A DNA stretch of 64,000 nt from Bacteroidota bacterium (lineage in GTDB: Bacteria; Bacteroidota; Bacteroidia; Bacteroidales; Bacteroidaceae): the NCBI GenBank assembly GCA_023415545.1, contig JAEZKJ010000022.1, positions 1 through 64,000 of the forward strand. Direction: 5' to 3'. Positions 45,327 through 53,944 of this stretch are shown piece by piece (position 1 is the first letter of the stretch; the number at the start of each line of letters is the position of its first letter). The notes under the pieces were generated by a model. The model worked only from the letters and a program-made list of their open reading frames with translations, had not been told where the DNA came from and did no database searches. A program made the translations under genes and the position numbers.

Positions 45327-46505
45327 ATGGAAGTTAAAGATTACATACACTCATGGGCTGAGTCGTATAAAGAAGATTTAGTTAATAATATCATGCCATT
45401 CTGGATGAAAAATGGCATGGATAAGAAAAATGGAGGTCTTTACACTTGCCTTGATAGAGATGGTAGCCTTATTGATACAACCAAATCTGTTTGGTTCCAA
45501 GGACGTTTTGGCTTCATTACATCTTTTGCTTATAACAACATCGAGAAGAATGAAGAGTGGCTAAAAGCATCAAAAAGTTGTATTGACTTTATTGAGTCTT
45601 ATTGTTTCGATGAAAATGGGCATATGTATTTTGAAGTTAAGGATGATGGTACTCCTTTAAGAATTCGCAGATATGTATTCTCTGAATGTTTCGCTGCCAT
45701 CGCTATGGCTGAGTATTCGCTAGCATCTGGCGATTCTCAATATTCTGTGAAGGCATTGGAACTTTTTAAGAGAATCCTTATTTTCATCTCTACTCCAGGA
45801 TATTTAGCTCCTAAATATTTGCCTAGCTTAGAGACTAAAGGACACTCTATTACAATGATTCTTATTAATACAGCATCAATAATTAGAAAAGTAATAAATG
45901 ATCCTATACTCGATATTCAAATTGATCAATCTCTAGCCGAAATTAAGAAATATTTCATACGTCCTGAATTCAATGCTTTGCTTGAAATGGTTGGTAAAGA
46001 TGGTGAATTTATTGATACATGTAATGGTCGTCTTATTAATCCGGGTCACTGTATTGAAACATCATGGTTCATATTGGAAGAAGCAAAACATAGGAATTGG
46101 GATAAAGACCTTGTTGATACAGCTTTGACCATTTTAGACTGGTCATGGGAGATTGGTTGGGATAAAGAATATGGAGGCATTATTAACTTCCGTGATTGTC
46201 GCAATTTACCTGTGCAAGACTATTCACAGGATATGAAATTCTGGTGGCCACAAACCGAGGCAATAATAGCAACACTTTATGCATATGAAGCAACAAAAAA
46301 TCCAAAGTATTTGGATATGCATAAACAAATTAGTGAATGGACATATTCACATTTCCCCGATAAGGAATATGGAGAATGGTATGGATATCTTCATCGTGAT
46401 GGAACAGTAGCACAACCTGCAAAAGGGAATATTTTTAAAGGGCCTTTCCACATTCCACGTATGATGATTATGGGTTATCAACTTTGCAATAATATAATTA
46501 GTTAA
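45327..46505 (+). CDS. AGE-family N-acylglucosamine 2-epimerase
   Basis: 392 residues, an alpha6/alpha6-barrel epimerase of the AGE/RenBP type that converts free ManNAc to GlcNAc, the step after the lyase in Bacteroidetes. Conserved active-site segments: RFGFITSFAYN, YVFSECFAAIAMAEYS, the catalytic His241 in NPGHCIETSWF, and MKFWWPQTEAI with the second His region FHIPRMMI at the end. A longer frame begins at a TTG (45312) inside the nanA stop region; ATG 45327 (MEVKDYIHSW) is preferred. The pathway then needs a GlcNAc kinase, not seen in this window. Confidence 0.93.
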   Translation: MEVKDYIHSWAESYKEDLVNNIMPFWMKNGMDKKNGGLYTCLDRDGSLIDTTKSVWFQGRFGFITSFAYNNIEKNEEWLKASKSCIDFIESYCFDENGHMYFEVKDDGTPLRIRRYVFSECFAAIAMAEYSLASGDSQYSVKALELFKRILIFISTPGYLAPKYLPSLETKGHSITMILINTASIIRKVINDPILDIQIDQSLAEIKKYFIRPEFNALLEMVGKDGEFIDTCNGRLINPGHCIETSWFILEEAKHRNWDKDLVDTALTILDWSWEIGWDKEYGGIINFRDCRNLPVQDYSQDMKFWWPQTEAIIATLYAYEATKNPKYLDMHKQISEWTYSHFPDKEYGEWYGYLHRDGTVAQPAKGNIFKGPFHIPRMMIMGYQLCNNIIS

Positions 46506-46537
46506 TCTTATTTTATATAACATTTAAAATTTATTCT

Positions 46538-49500
46538 ATGAAGAAGTATCTATTAATGCTATTGTGTTTATTTATCTCGGTTGAGATATTTGGACAACAA
46601 ATGACAATTACCGGTGTTGTAGTCGATGCTAGGAATGAGTCAATAATTGGCGCTTCCGTTATGGAAAAAGGAACTACTAATGGAACTATTACTAATTTTA
46701 ATGGAGAATTTTCATTAAAAACTTCAACTGGAGCAACTTTAGTAATTAGTTATATTGGTTATAAATCTCAAGAGGTTAAAGTAGGAGCTAACTCCTCTTT
46801 AAAGGTAGTATTAGTTGAGGATGCAGAGGAGTTGGATGAGGTAGTTGTAGTAGGTTATGGTGTTCAAAAGAAATCTAGTTTAACAGCATCTGTAGCATCT
46901 GTATCTAGTAAGGATCTTGTAAAACAAGTAACTACTAATGTGGCTTCTGCTTTGCTTGGTCGCACTCCTGGTGTTGAAATCTTGCAAAATGGTGGCGAAG
47001 CTGGTGGTGATGTTAGCATCCTTATTCGTGGTGCAGGTACATTTGGATCAACAGAACCTCTTTATATAATTGATGGAGCTGTAAGTAATAACGGTATTAA
47101 CTCTTTGAATCCATCGGATATTGAGTCTATTGAAATCTTGAAAGATGGTTCTGCTGCTGCAATTTATGGTTCACGTGCTGCTAATGGTGTTGTTCTTGTT
47201 ACAACAAAAGCTGGTAAGTCAGGCAAAACTACTGTTGAGATCAACGGCGCATTCTCATTTCAAACACCTACTAAGATGCTTGAGTTTATGAATGCTGATC
47301 AATGGAGAAGTTATGCTAATATGCTAGCAGATAATAGTGGATATACTCGTGCTTCACAGAATGTTAATCCTACTAATCCTGATCTAAGTACTGACTGGCA
47401 AGATATCTATTACCAAAATGCAGCTATGTGGAATTTAAGTGCTGCTATTTTAGGTGGTGGTGAAAACTCTACTTTCAGCACTAGTATTGGTTATGCAAAA
47501 CAAGAAGGTATTGTTATTCAATCTGATTTTGAAAAATATAATGCACGTGTTAATGGTTCATACAAGAAAGGTCGCTTTACAGTAACTGAAAACTTGTCAA
47601 TTGCTCACACTAATAAGCAATCACCTCCTGCAAGTCGTTCTATCATTATCCCTACATTGCCTGTTACTGATGATTTAGGACGCTATGTATCTACTCCTTA
47701 TGAAGCTGGTTATTCAATAACAAACTCAAACTTGACAAATCCTTTAGCTTCAATGTATGCTCAAAATAACTACACTAAGAAAACTGATATTATGGGAAGC
47801 TTATCAATTGGTGTAGATCTATTTAAAGGATTGAAGTATAAATTGAATCTTGCCGGTAACTATTTGAATACTCATGGTTACACTCATACTCCTGCTTATG
47901 CATCGTATTGGAAAGAAGATGGTAGCCCAGATTCTCGTTTTAGCCAACCATACACATCTTTGTCTGAATCAAGAGATGAGAACTTTAATTATACAATTGA
48001 TAATTTGCTTACTTACAATGGAACATTTAGTGGACACACATTCGATGTTTTACTTGGTACAAGCTGGATGCGTGAATATTATCGCATGATGTCAATTGAC
48101 TCTGGTGTAAATGATTTGGGCTCGGCTGCAATTACAACTTATAATGGCGCAGGAACTGTAGGTTCTAATGAATTGAATTCTGCATTGCTTTCATTCTTTG
48201 CTCGTTTGAATTATGATTATAAAGATAAATACTTGTTGTCATTAAGTATCCGTAGTGATAAGTCTTCTAAATTTGCTGATGGCCATAGAGTAGGTTATTT
48301 CCCATCTGTATCAGCTGGTTGGAATATACATCAAGAAGAGTTTTTCAAAATTCCTTGGATCTCTAAGTTCAAAATCCGTGGTAGTTATGGTGAATTAGGT
48401 GCAAACTTTATCGATCCTTACTCTTTCTTGGCTTTGGCATATGGTCCTGTACCAACTATCTTCAATGATAAACGTGTTTATGGTTATGTAACTCGTTTGG
48501 CTCAACAAGATTTGACTTGGGAAACTGCTGTTTCTTCAAACGTGGGTGTTGAATTGGGATTCTTTGACAACTCTTTGACTTTTACTGCTGAATGGTTTAT
48601 GCGTCGTAATAACGATTTGTTAGCTCCACTAGAAGCTCTTCCATCTTCAGGACAAACAGTTGTAATTAATGATGGTCCTGTTCCTTATTACAATACTGCT
48701 TCTGTAGAGAATAAAGGTTTTGAATTTACATTAGGTTATCGTAAAGAGTGGAAAGATTGGACTTTAGATGTTAAAGGAAATATCTCATTTATAGAAAATG
48801 AAGTTCTTGAACTAGGTGATGGTGTACAACCTATCAGAGGTAGTGGTATGTCTTCAAAATTTAATGACCGTCCAACTATCACTCAGCCAGGTCTTCCTAT
48901 TGGAACATTCTGGGGATATAAAGTTGCAGGAATCGGTGACGATGGAAACTTCTTGTATGAAGCAGCTGATGGTACTCCTAAAAAAGCAGCAGCAGTTGGC
49001 GAAGCTGATAAACAAGTGCTTGGTAATCCAACTCCTGATTTTACTTATGGTTTGAATATCAACGTTGGTTATAAGAATTGGGATTTCACTGCATTCTTCC
49101 AAGGTACATATGGAAATGACATTTTCTCAGCAGCAAAATATCAATACTACTTCAATCCTGAAAACAATAAATTAGTCGATGCATTAAATTCATGGACTCC
49201 TTCAAACAAAGAGACATCTTTACCAATAGCTAAGACTGATAACTTTAATGGTGGAAACTCTTTACCAAGTTCATTCTATATTGAAGATGGTTCATACTTG
49301 CGTTGTAAAAACTTGCAAATAGGCTATACTTTCAATAAAAACTTGCTTAGAAAAGTTGGCTTTATTGAATCAGCTCGTTTGTTTGCAGGTGTTCAGAACT
49401 TATTTACAATAACTAGTTATCCATTGTATGATCCTGAAGTAAGTAATAATACATTGTTTGACCGTGGAGTAGATGGTTTATATCAAGATGCTCCAAGTAT

Positions 49501-49543
49501 AAACTCTAGAACATACAATTTCGGCTTTAATTTAACTTTCTAA
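46538..49543 (+). CDS. SusC/RagA-family TonB-dependent transporter (NanO-like)
   Basis: Outer-membrane transporter of 1001 residues that would import sialic acid or sialylated glycan. Signal peptide MKKYLLMLLCLFISVEIFGQ; carboxypeptidase regulatory-like domain about 25-100 with TGVVVDARNESIIGASV; TonB-box-like DEVVVVGYGVQKKSSLTASV at about 105-124; plug with IRGAGTFGSTEPLYIIDGAV and NPSDIESIEILKDGSAAAIY; a 22-strand type barrel to the C-terminus, ending in an aromatic residue (NLTF). It pairs with a SusD-like gene five bases downstream, the hallmark of a polysaccharide-utilisation locus. Confidence 0.95.
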   Translation: MKKYLLMLLCLFISVEIFGQQMTITGVVVDARNESIIGASVMEKGTTNGTITNFNGEFSLKTSTGATLVISYIGYKSQEVKVGANSSLKVVLVEDAEELDEVVVVGYGVQKKSSLTASVASVSSKDLVKQVTTNVASALLGRTPGVEILQNGGEAGGDVSILIRGAGTFGSTEPLYIIDGAVSNNGINSLNPSDIESIEILKDGSAAAIYGSRAANGVVLVTTKAGKSGKTTVEINGAFSFQTPTKMLEFMNADQWRSYANMLADNSGYTRASQNVNPTNPDLSTDWQDIYYQNAAMWNLSAAILGGGENSTFSTSIGYAKQEGIVIQSDFEKYNARVNGSYKKGRFTVTENLSIAHTNKQSPPASRSIIIPTLPVTDDLGRYVSTPYEAGYSITNSNLTNPLASMYAQNNYTKKTDIMGSLSIGVDLFKGLKYKLNLAGNYLNTHGYTHTPAYASYWKEDGSPDSRFSQPYTSLSESRDENFNYTIDNLLTYNGTFSGHTFDVLLGTSWMREYYRMMSIDSGVNDLGSAAITTYNGAGTVGSNELNSALLSFFARLNYDYKDKYLLSLSIRSDKSSKFADGHRVGYFPSVSAGWNIHQEEFFKIPWISKFKIRGSYGELGANFIDPYSFLALAYGPVPTIFNDKRVYGYVTRLAQQDLTWETAVSSNVGVELGFFDNSLTFTAEWFMRRNNDLLAPLEALPSSGQTVVINDGPVPYYNTASVENKGFEFTLGYRKEWKDWTLDVKGNISFIENEVLELGDGVQPIRGSGMSSKFNDRPTITQPGLPIGTFWGYKVAGIGDDGNFLYEAADGTPKKAAAVGEADKQVLGNPTPDFTYGLNINVGYKNWDFTAFFQGTYGNDIFSAAKYQYYFNPENNKLVDALNSWTPSNKETSLPIAKTDNFNGGNSLPSSFYIEDGSYLRCKNLQIGYTFNKNLLRKVGFIESARLFAGVQNLFTITSYPLYDPEVSNNTLFDRGVDGLYQDAPSINSRTYNFGFNLTF

Positions 49544-49548
49544 ATTGA

Positions 49549-51252
49549 ATGACAATGAAAAGACATAATAAAATATTAGCAGCATTGGCGATAGTAAGTT
49601 TGTCGTTGGTATCTTGTAATGATGTTTTTGATGAACTTGCTGTAAATCCAAACCAACAGGATGTAAATTCTTTTTATACAACTCCTGAAAATGTAAATAA
49701 GGGTATTTTAGGCATCTACTCTTATATGTCTACTCCTCGAGCAATGGGTGTTTCAGCTTCTCGTATGATGGTGAATCGTGGTGATGAAAGTAGCGATAGA
49801 ACAGACTATGGCGTTCCAGGTCAATATTGTGCTTCATTGAATTCTTCTTGGTATACTATTGTTCAACCTTATCAATTATTCTATACAGCTGCTTCTCAAG
49901 CATGTCAAATGATAGAAGTAATTCCAACTGCTAATTTTGCAAATGAGGAATTGCGCAATGCTTATCTTGGTGAAGCTCATTTCTTGAGAGGTTTCTGTCA
50001 TTTCTTTCTTTTCATGAACTTCCGTAATGTTCCATTGATGAAAGAATTCCCTAAATCATCAAAAGACTATAAACCTCAATCTGCTCCTGAAGAGACATGG
50101 GAGTTCATTATTCAAGATTTCAAAAGAGCTAAAGAACTTCTTCCTAAGAAAGGATATTGGACAGGTGATAATTTAGGACGTGTTACAAGTGCTTCTGCTG
50201 CTGCCATGTTGGGTAAATCTTATCTATATCGTAGTGGTATTGAACCTCTTTATGGAAGCTCTACTAAAACTTATTACAGTGAAGCTGCTGCTGCTTTTAA
50301 TGAAATCATTCGTGGTGATCATGGCGAATATAGATTAGTAGACGATTATAATGACAACTTTAAAGTTGCTACAGAAAATAATGATGAGTCTATATTCGAA
50401 TTCCAGTTTGTAGGCGATGCTGTAAACACTAACTTTAATCCAGGTTTAACAAATAGTGGTGTATGGAGAGACCCACGTGGTAATCAGCCTCCTTCACCAA
50501 TTTCACAAAATGCTCATGTAATCCATCAGTGGGTTTATGATACATTCGTTGCATCAAAAGATGCTAATGGCTATACCGATTCTAGAATGTTTGGTACATT
50601 GGTTTTTGATGATACAGCTTCTGAAATTAATGCTAAACCAGGTGATGAAGTTCGCTGTTATGATAATAAACTTTTTAACGAATATTATGTGAAAACTAAT
50701 GACGATGGTTCAGTAACTAAAGGTTTTGCAATCGTTACAGCACAAGCTGGAAATTATAAATCTGCTTGTAGAAAAGGTTTAGACTGGACTCTTCCTACAG
50801 TAAATCCAGGTGATGGAATGTGGATGGGAAATGTCCGTGCAAATGGTTTGAATTATCCTTATGTACGCTATGCTGATGTACTTTTGATGTATGCTGAAGC
50901 TGTTCTTTCAGGAGGTGAAAAAGGCCAATTAACTCCAACTGAAGCTGTAAATAAAGTACGTGCTCGTGCAAGTGTAAATCTTCCTCCTTATTCTTCAGTG
51001 GATATGAATATTGTAGAGAATGAACGTATTCTAGAGCTTACTCAAGAAGGACACCGTTATTATGACTTGCTTCGTTGGGGTAAAGTTGCTGAACGTTTCA
51101 ATGAACTTAGTGCTTCGGATCCATATTTCAAACAATATAACATTTCTGCTTATCTAGGATTCCAGGAAGGACGTGACGAATGGATGCCTATTCCTATTGA
51201 TGAAGTAGAAGGAAATCCATATATAACAAGCAATAATCCAGGTTGGAATTAA
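49549..51252 (+). CDS. SusD/RagB-family lipoprotein (NanU-like)
   Basis: Surface glycan-binding lipoprotein, 567 residues. Lipobox LSLVSC with Cys23 counted from the start used; a second ATG at 49555 (MKRHNKILAA) is equally good. Tetratricopeptide-like helices and the typical ANEELRNAYLGEAHFLRGFC, APEETWEFIIQDFKRAKELL and the C-terminal VNKVRARA and LELTQEGHRYYDLLRWGKVA segments identify the family. It caps the SusC barrel and hands over the ligand. In Tannerella a SusD-like NanU binds sialic acid with high affinity; the same role is inferred here. Confidence 0.95.
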   Translation: MTMKRHNKILAALAIVSLSLVSCNDVFDELAVNPNQQDVNSFYTTPENVNKGILGIYSYMSTPRAMGVSASRMMVNRGDESSDRTDYGVPGQYCASLNSSWYTIVQPYQLFYTAASQACQMIEVIPTANFANEELRNAYLGEAHFLRGFCHFFLFMNFRNVPLMKEFPKSSKDYKPQSAPEETWEFIIQDFKRAKELLPKKGYWTGDNLGRVTSASAAAMLGKSYLYRSGIEPLYGSSTKTYYSEAAAAFNEIIRGDHGEYRLVDDYNDNFKVATENNDESIFEFQFVGDAVNTNFNPGLTNSGVWRDPRGNQPPSPISQNAHVIHQWVYDTFVASKDANGYTDSRMFGTLVFDDTASEINAKPGDEVRCYDNKLFNEYYVKTNDDGSVTKGFAIVTAQAGNYKSACRKGLDWTLPTVNPGDGMWMGNVRANGLNYPYVRYADVLLMYAEAVLSGGEKGQLTPTEAVNKVRARASVNLPPYSSVDMNIVENERILELTQEGHRYYDLLRWGKVAERFNELSASDPYFKQYNISAYLGFQEGRDEWMPIPIDEVEGNPYITSNNPGWN

Positions 51253-51262
51253 TAATTTATAT

Positions 51263-51288
51263 TATAGAGGGAGTTTTCTCCCTCTATA
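51263..51288 (+). other. Intercistronic hairpin after susD
   Basis: TATAGAGGGAG (51263-51273) pairs with CTCCCTCTATA (51278-51288) around a TTTT loop, an 11-bp perfect stem. On the plus strand it is followed by A residues, not T, so it more likely stabilises the susCD message or causes partial reading through than full termination. Confidence 0.6.
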
Positions 51289-51304
51289 AAAATACTATAC
51301 ATAC

Positions 51305-52981
51305 ATGAAAAGAACCTTTGTAAACATATTCTTTTGGGGATGCACATCATGTTTGATGGCACAAACTTTACACAATGGAATCACTTTGCCAGAACAATGG
51401 CCTCCTCGTCGTCCGGAACCAACAGTACGTGCTGAAATGCCGGTACCTTATTTAGAAAATAAACCTTCTGTAATTCCTATTAATACAGGACGCCAGTTGT
51501 TTGTTGATAACTTTTTGATTTCGGAAACTAATCTTCTACCTATTTTTCATACCCCCAAATACTATGCCGGTAATCCGGTTTTAGAACCTGACAAAGAGTG
51601 GGAAAAAACCATTCAAGGTGCTCCTTATGCTGCTCCATTTAGTGATGGTATTTGGTATGATGATAAGGATAGTAAATATAAAATGTGGTACTTGGCCGGT
51701 GCTGGAACTATTCATAAAGAGGATAAGCAAACATTCTATACTTGCTATGCAGAATCGGAAGATGGTAAGGTTTGGAAAAAGGTTAATCAAGATGTAGTTC
51801 CTGGTACAAATATAGTAGACACTTGTAATCGTGATGCGTCAACTATTTGGTTAGATCGTGAAGAGAAAGACTTAAATAAACGATGGAAATTTTTTAATAT
51901 AGAACGTCGTGAAGGAGATCGTCGCTGGCAAGTTGTTTTAAAATATTCAGCTGATGGTATTCATTGGAGCAAAGGAGTAGCGCAATCGGGCGACCAAGGC
52001 GATCGTACAACCGCTTTTTATAATCCATTTACAAAAAAATGGGCGTTAAGTATGCGTGCCGGTACTGCTGTTTCAAGTCGTTCTCGTTTCTATATCGAAC
52101 ACGAAGATCCTGAAATGTTGGTAAGCTTGGCTCATCGTGTCCGTAAGGATGCTGACGATAAACATATAGTTTTTTGGTTCACTCCTGATGATAAAGAACT
52201 TCGTCATGAAAAGTATCCTGAAGTAGAACCTGGTATCTATAATTTTGATGCTATTCCTTATGAAAGTGTTATGATAGGTTTGTATAGTGCTTGGGCAGGA
52301 CCTGAAAATAGAGTTTGTGAAGCTGATGGCATTCAAAAACGTAATGTAATTTCCTTAGGATATAGTCGCGATGGTTTCCACTTCTCCCGTCCTACACATC
52401 AACCTTTTATGAACGTTAACGAAACTGAAGGTGCTTGGAACTGGGGTAATATGCAATCTATAAATGGTACGCCGTTGATTATAGGTGACTCGCTCTATTT
52501 CTATGCAAGCGGACGTCGTTTGAATAAAATTATGTGGGATAGCTATACTTCTACAGGTTTGGCAACACTACGTCGTGATGGATTTGTATCAATGCAATCA
52601 GGTAAAAATGAAGGCTTTTTGACTACCGAAAAACTCTCTTTTGATGGTAAATACCTTTTTGTTAATGCAGACGTAAGAAACAAAAAAGGTATGTTGGCTG
52701 TAGAAATATTGGATGAAAATGGTTCTCCTATTGCTGGCTTTACAAAGAAAGAGTGTGTGTTAATGAAAAAAGCAAATAGCACTAAGCAGATGATTACATG
52801 GAAGAATAATAAAGATTTGTCGGAATTGGCTGGTAAGAACATTCGTTTGAAATTCTACTTGACAAATGGTGATCTTTATGCTTTCTGGATTTCTCCATGG
52901 GAAACAGGTGAAAGTCGTGGCTATCTTTCAGGAGGTGGTCCAGGATTATCTCCAGATGGAATAGATAAACCTTTAAAATAA
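51305..52981 (+). CDS. Secreted five-bladed beta-propeller-like protein, putative glycoside hydrolase
   Basis: 558 residues with a signal peptide ending about CLMAQ. The region about 60-430 has repeated W/Y-rich blade patterns with Asp-containing turns: GRQLFVDNFLI, GIWYDDKDSKYKMWYLAGAG, WLDREEKDLNKRWKFFNIER, YSADGIHWSKGVA, YSRDGFHFSRP. This is the layout of GH32/GH43-like propellers and related proteins with a FVDxxLI start; a C-terminal beta-sandwich (about 440-545) follows. Location between susD and the YhcH-type gene suggests action on sialylated glycans. No sialidase Asp-box (SxDxGxTW) or FRIP motif is present, so it is not a GH33 enzyme. Catalytic residues cannot be named. Confidence 0.7.
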   Translation: MKRTFVNIFFWGCTSCLMAQTLHNGITLPEQWPPRRPEPTVRAEMPVPYLENKPSVIPINTGRQLFVDNFLISETNLLPIFHTPKYYAGNPVLEPDKEWEKTIQGAPYAAPFSDGIWYDDKDSKYKMWYLAGAGTIHKEDKQTFYTCYAESEDGKVWKKVNQDVVPGTNIVDTCNRDASTIWLDREEKDLNKRWKFFNIERREGDRRWQVVLKYSADGIHWSKGVAQSGDQGDRTTAFYNPFTKKWALSMRAGTAVSSRSRFYIEHEDPEMLVSLAHRVRKDADDKHIVFWFTPDDKELRHEKYPEVEPGIYNFDAIPYESVMIGLYSAWAGPENRVCEADGIQKRNVISLGYSRDGFHFSRPTHQPFMNVNETEGAWNWGNMQSINGTPLIIGDSLYFYASGRRLNKIMWDSYTSTGLATLRRDGFVSMQSGKNEGFLTTEKLSFDGKYLFVNADVRNKKGMLAVEILDENGSPIAGFTKKECVLMKKANSTKQMITWKNNKDLSELAGKNIRLKFYLTNGDLYAFWISPWETGESRGYLSGGGPGLSPDGIDKPLK

Positions 52982-53064
52982 TGTAATCAATGTGTTGCTT
53001 AACGTTCCTATTCTTTTTATAAAAGTAATAAATGATCAATATTAAATTTTTATTATAGTTCAAT

Positions 53065-53511
53065 ATGATAGTATCTAATCTTGAAAACTGTAGTAGGGTA
53101 TATGATATACATCCTCTATTCAAAAAACTTTTTGAATATTTAAAATCACATGATTTATTAAATGAAGAATTGGGGCGTATTACTATTGAAGGTGATGACC
53201 TGTTTATTAATAATGTAAATCCTCAATGTGTTGAATTAGAGAAACAGAAACTTGAACTTCATCGCGATTATATTGATATCCATATACTTTTGGAGGGTGA
53301 AGAGAAGATAGGATGGAAAACAATAGAAGACCTTAAATTCGAATGTCAGGCTTATGATGAAAGTTCCGATTGTTCTCTGTTTTCGGACAAACCTGATGTA
53401 ATAGTACCATTAAAGCCCGGTCAATTTTTAATAGCTTTTCCTGAAGATGCTCATGCACCAATAATTGGAGAAGGTAAAATAAGAAAATTGATAGCTAAAA
53501 TAAAAATATAA
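53065..53511 (+). CDS. YhcH/YjgK/YiaL family protein (NanQ-type, putative N-acetylneuraminate anomerase)
   Basis: 148 residues of the cupin-like DUF386 family. Family features: ELHRDYIDIHILLEGEEKIG, where the His and Glu residues form the metal site, and PGQFLIAFPEDAHAPIIG near the end. E. coli YhcH (NanQ) speeds interconversion of alpha- and beta-N-acetylneuraminate; others have been linked to beta-galactosidase or alginate loci. Being last in a nan operon makes the anomerase role likely. No classical terminator follows except the hairpin of dispersed element copy B, about 140 bp later. Confidence 0.88.
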   Translation: MIVSNLENCSRVYDIHPLFKKLFEYLKSHDLLNEELGRITIEGDDLFINNVNPQCVELEKQKLELHRDYIDIHILLEGEEKIGWKTIEDLKFECQAYDESSDCSLFSDKPDVIVPLKPGQFLIAFPEDAHAPIIGEGKIRKLIAKIKI

Positions 53512-53640
53512 GTTGACATCACATTAATGTTTATCAATTTAGTATCAATAGGTATCAGTTTTATATAAATCGGACTTTTATCAGCTAAATGTTTAAATGC
53601 TTTACAAATACAAATGGTTCAGGCTGATAATGTGTCTTAT

Positions 53641-53714
53641 TAACAAGGCGATATCCCTGCTAGAATATGCTCTAGCAGGGATATATCGTTTAAAAAGTTA
53701 ACTTTTGAGTCAGC
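53641..53714 (-). repeat. Dispersed hairpin element, copy B
   Basis: Inverted relative of 25721-25796. In reverse complement it has the same blocks in the same order: CTGACTC, AAGT, ACTTTTTAAAC, ATATCCCTGCTAGA, GCAGGGAT, CTTGTTA. The hairpin here is better than in copy A: ATATCCCTGCTAGA (53651-53664) pairs perfectly with TCTAGCAGGGATAT (53671-53684). There is no T-run on the plus strand. It sits after the nan operon and before the converging permease gene. Confidence 0.65.
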
Positions 53715-53780
53715 CTCTTTTATATTTATGCTAATTCTCTATATCTCTATAATTGCTTATTCGTTCTTAATCATTACCCG

Positions 53781-53937
53781 ATTTTTATCTTTTCCTCTTC
53801 TCCACTCTTTTATCTATTCTTCCTTTCACCTTTTCCCTTTTTTACCTTTTCATCCTCTTATCATTTCCTCTGCTTTTCCCTTTTTCCTACATTTTATCCT
53901 TTCCTCATTTTATAAACCTTCTAAATCTCTACTCCTT
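53781..53937 (+). other. Polypyrimidine stretch with a single G in 157 nt
   Basis: On the plus strand this stretch is almost entirely C and T with scattered A and just one G (at 53872), with runs such as CTTTTCC and CTCTTCTCC repeated with variation. It directly follows the stop codon of the minus-strand permease, so that gene's mRNA would carry a purine-rich tail. An 85-codon frame crosses it but is a by-product of the composition. The rest of the gap 53512-53944 holds only dispersed element copy B. Confidence 0.75.
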
Positions 53938-53944
53938 GATTCTC

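Noticed and set aside
51305..52981. GH33 sialidase
   Set aside because: No Asp-box repeats, no FRIP motif and no arginine-triad pattern could be found; the blade pattern is closer to GH32/GH43-type propellers.
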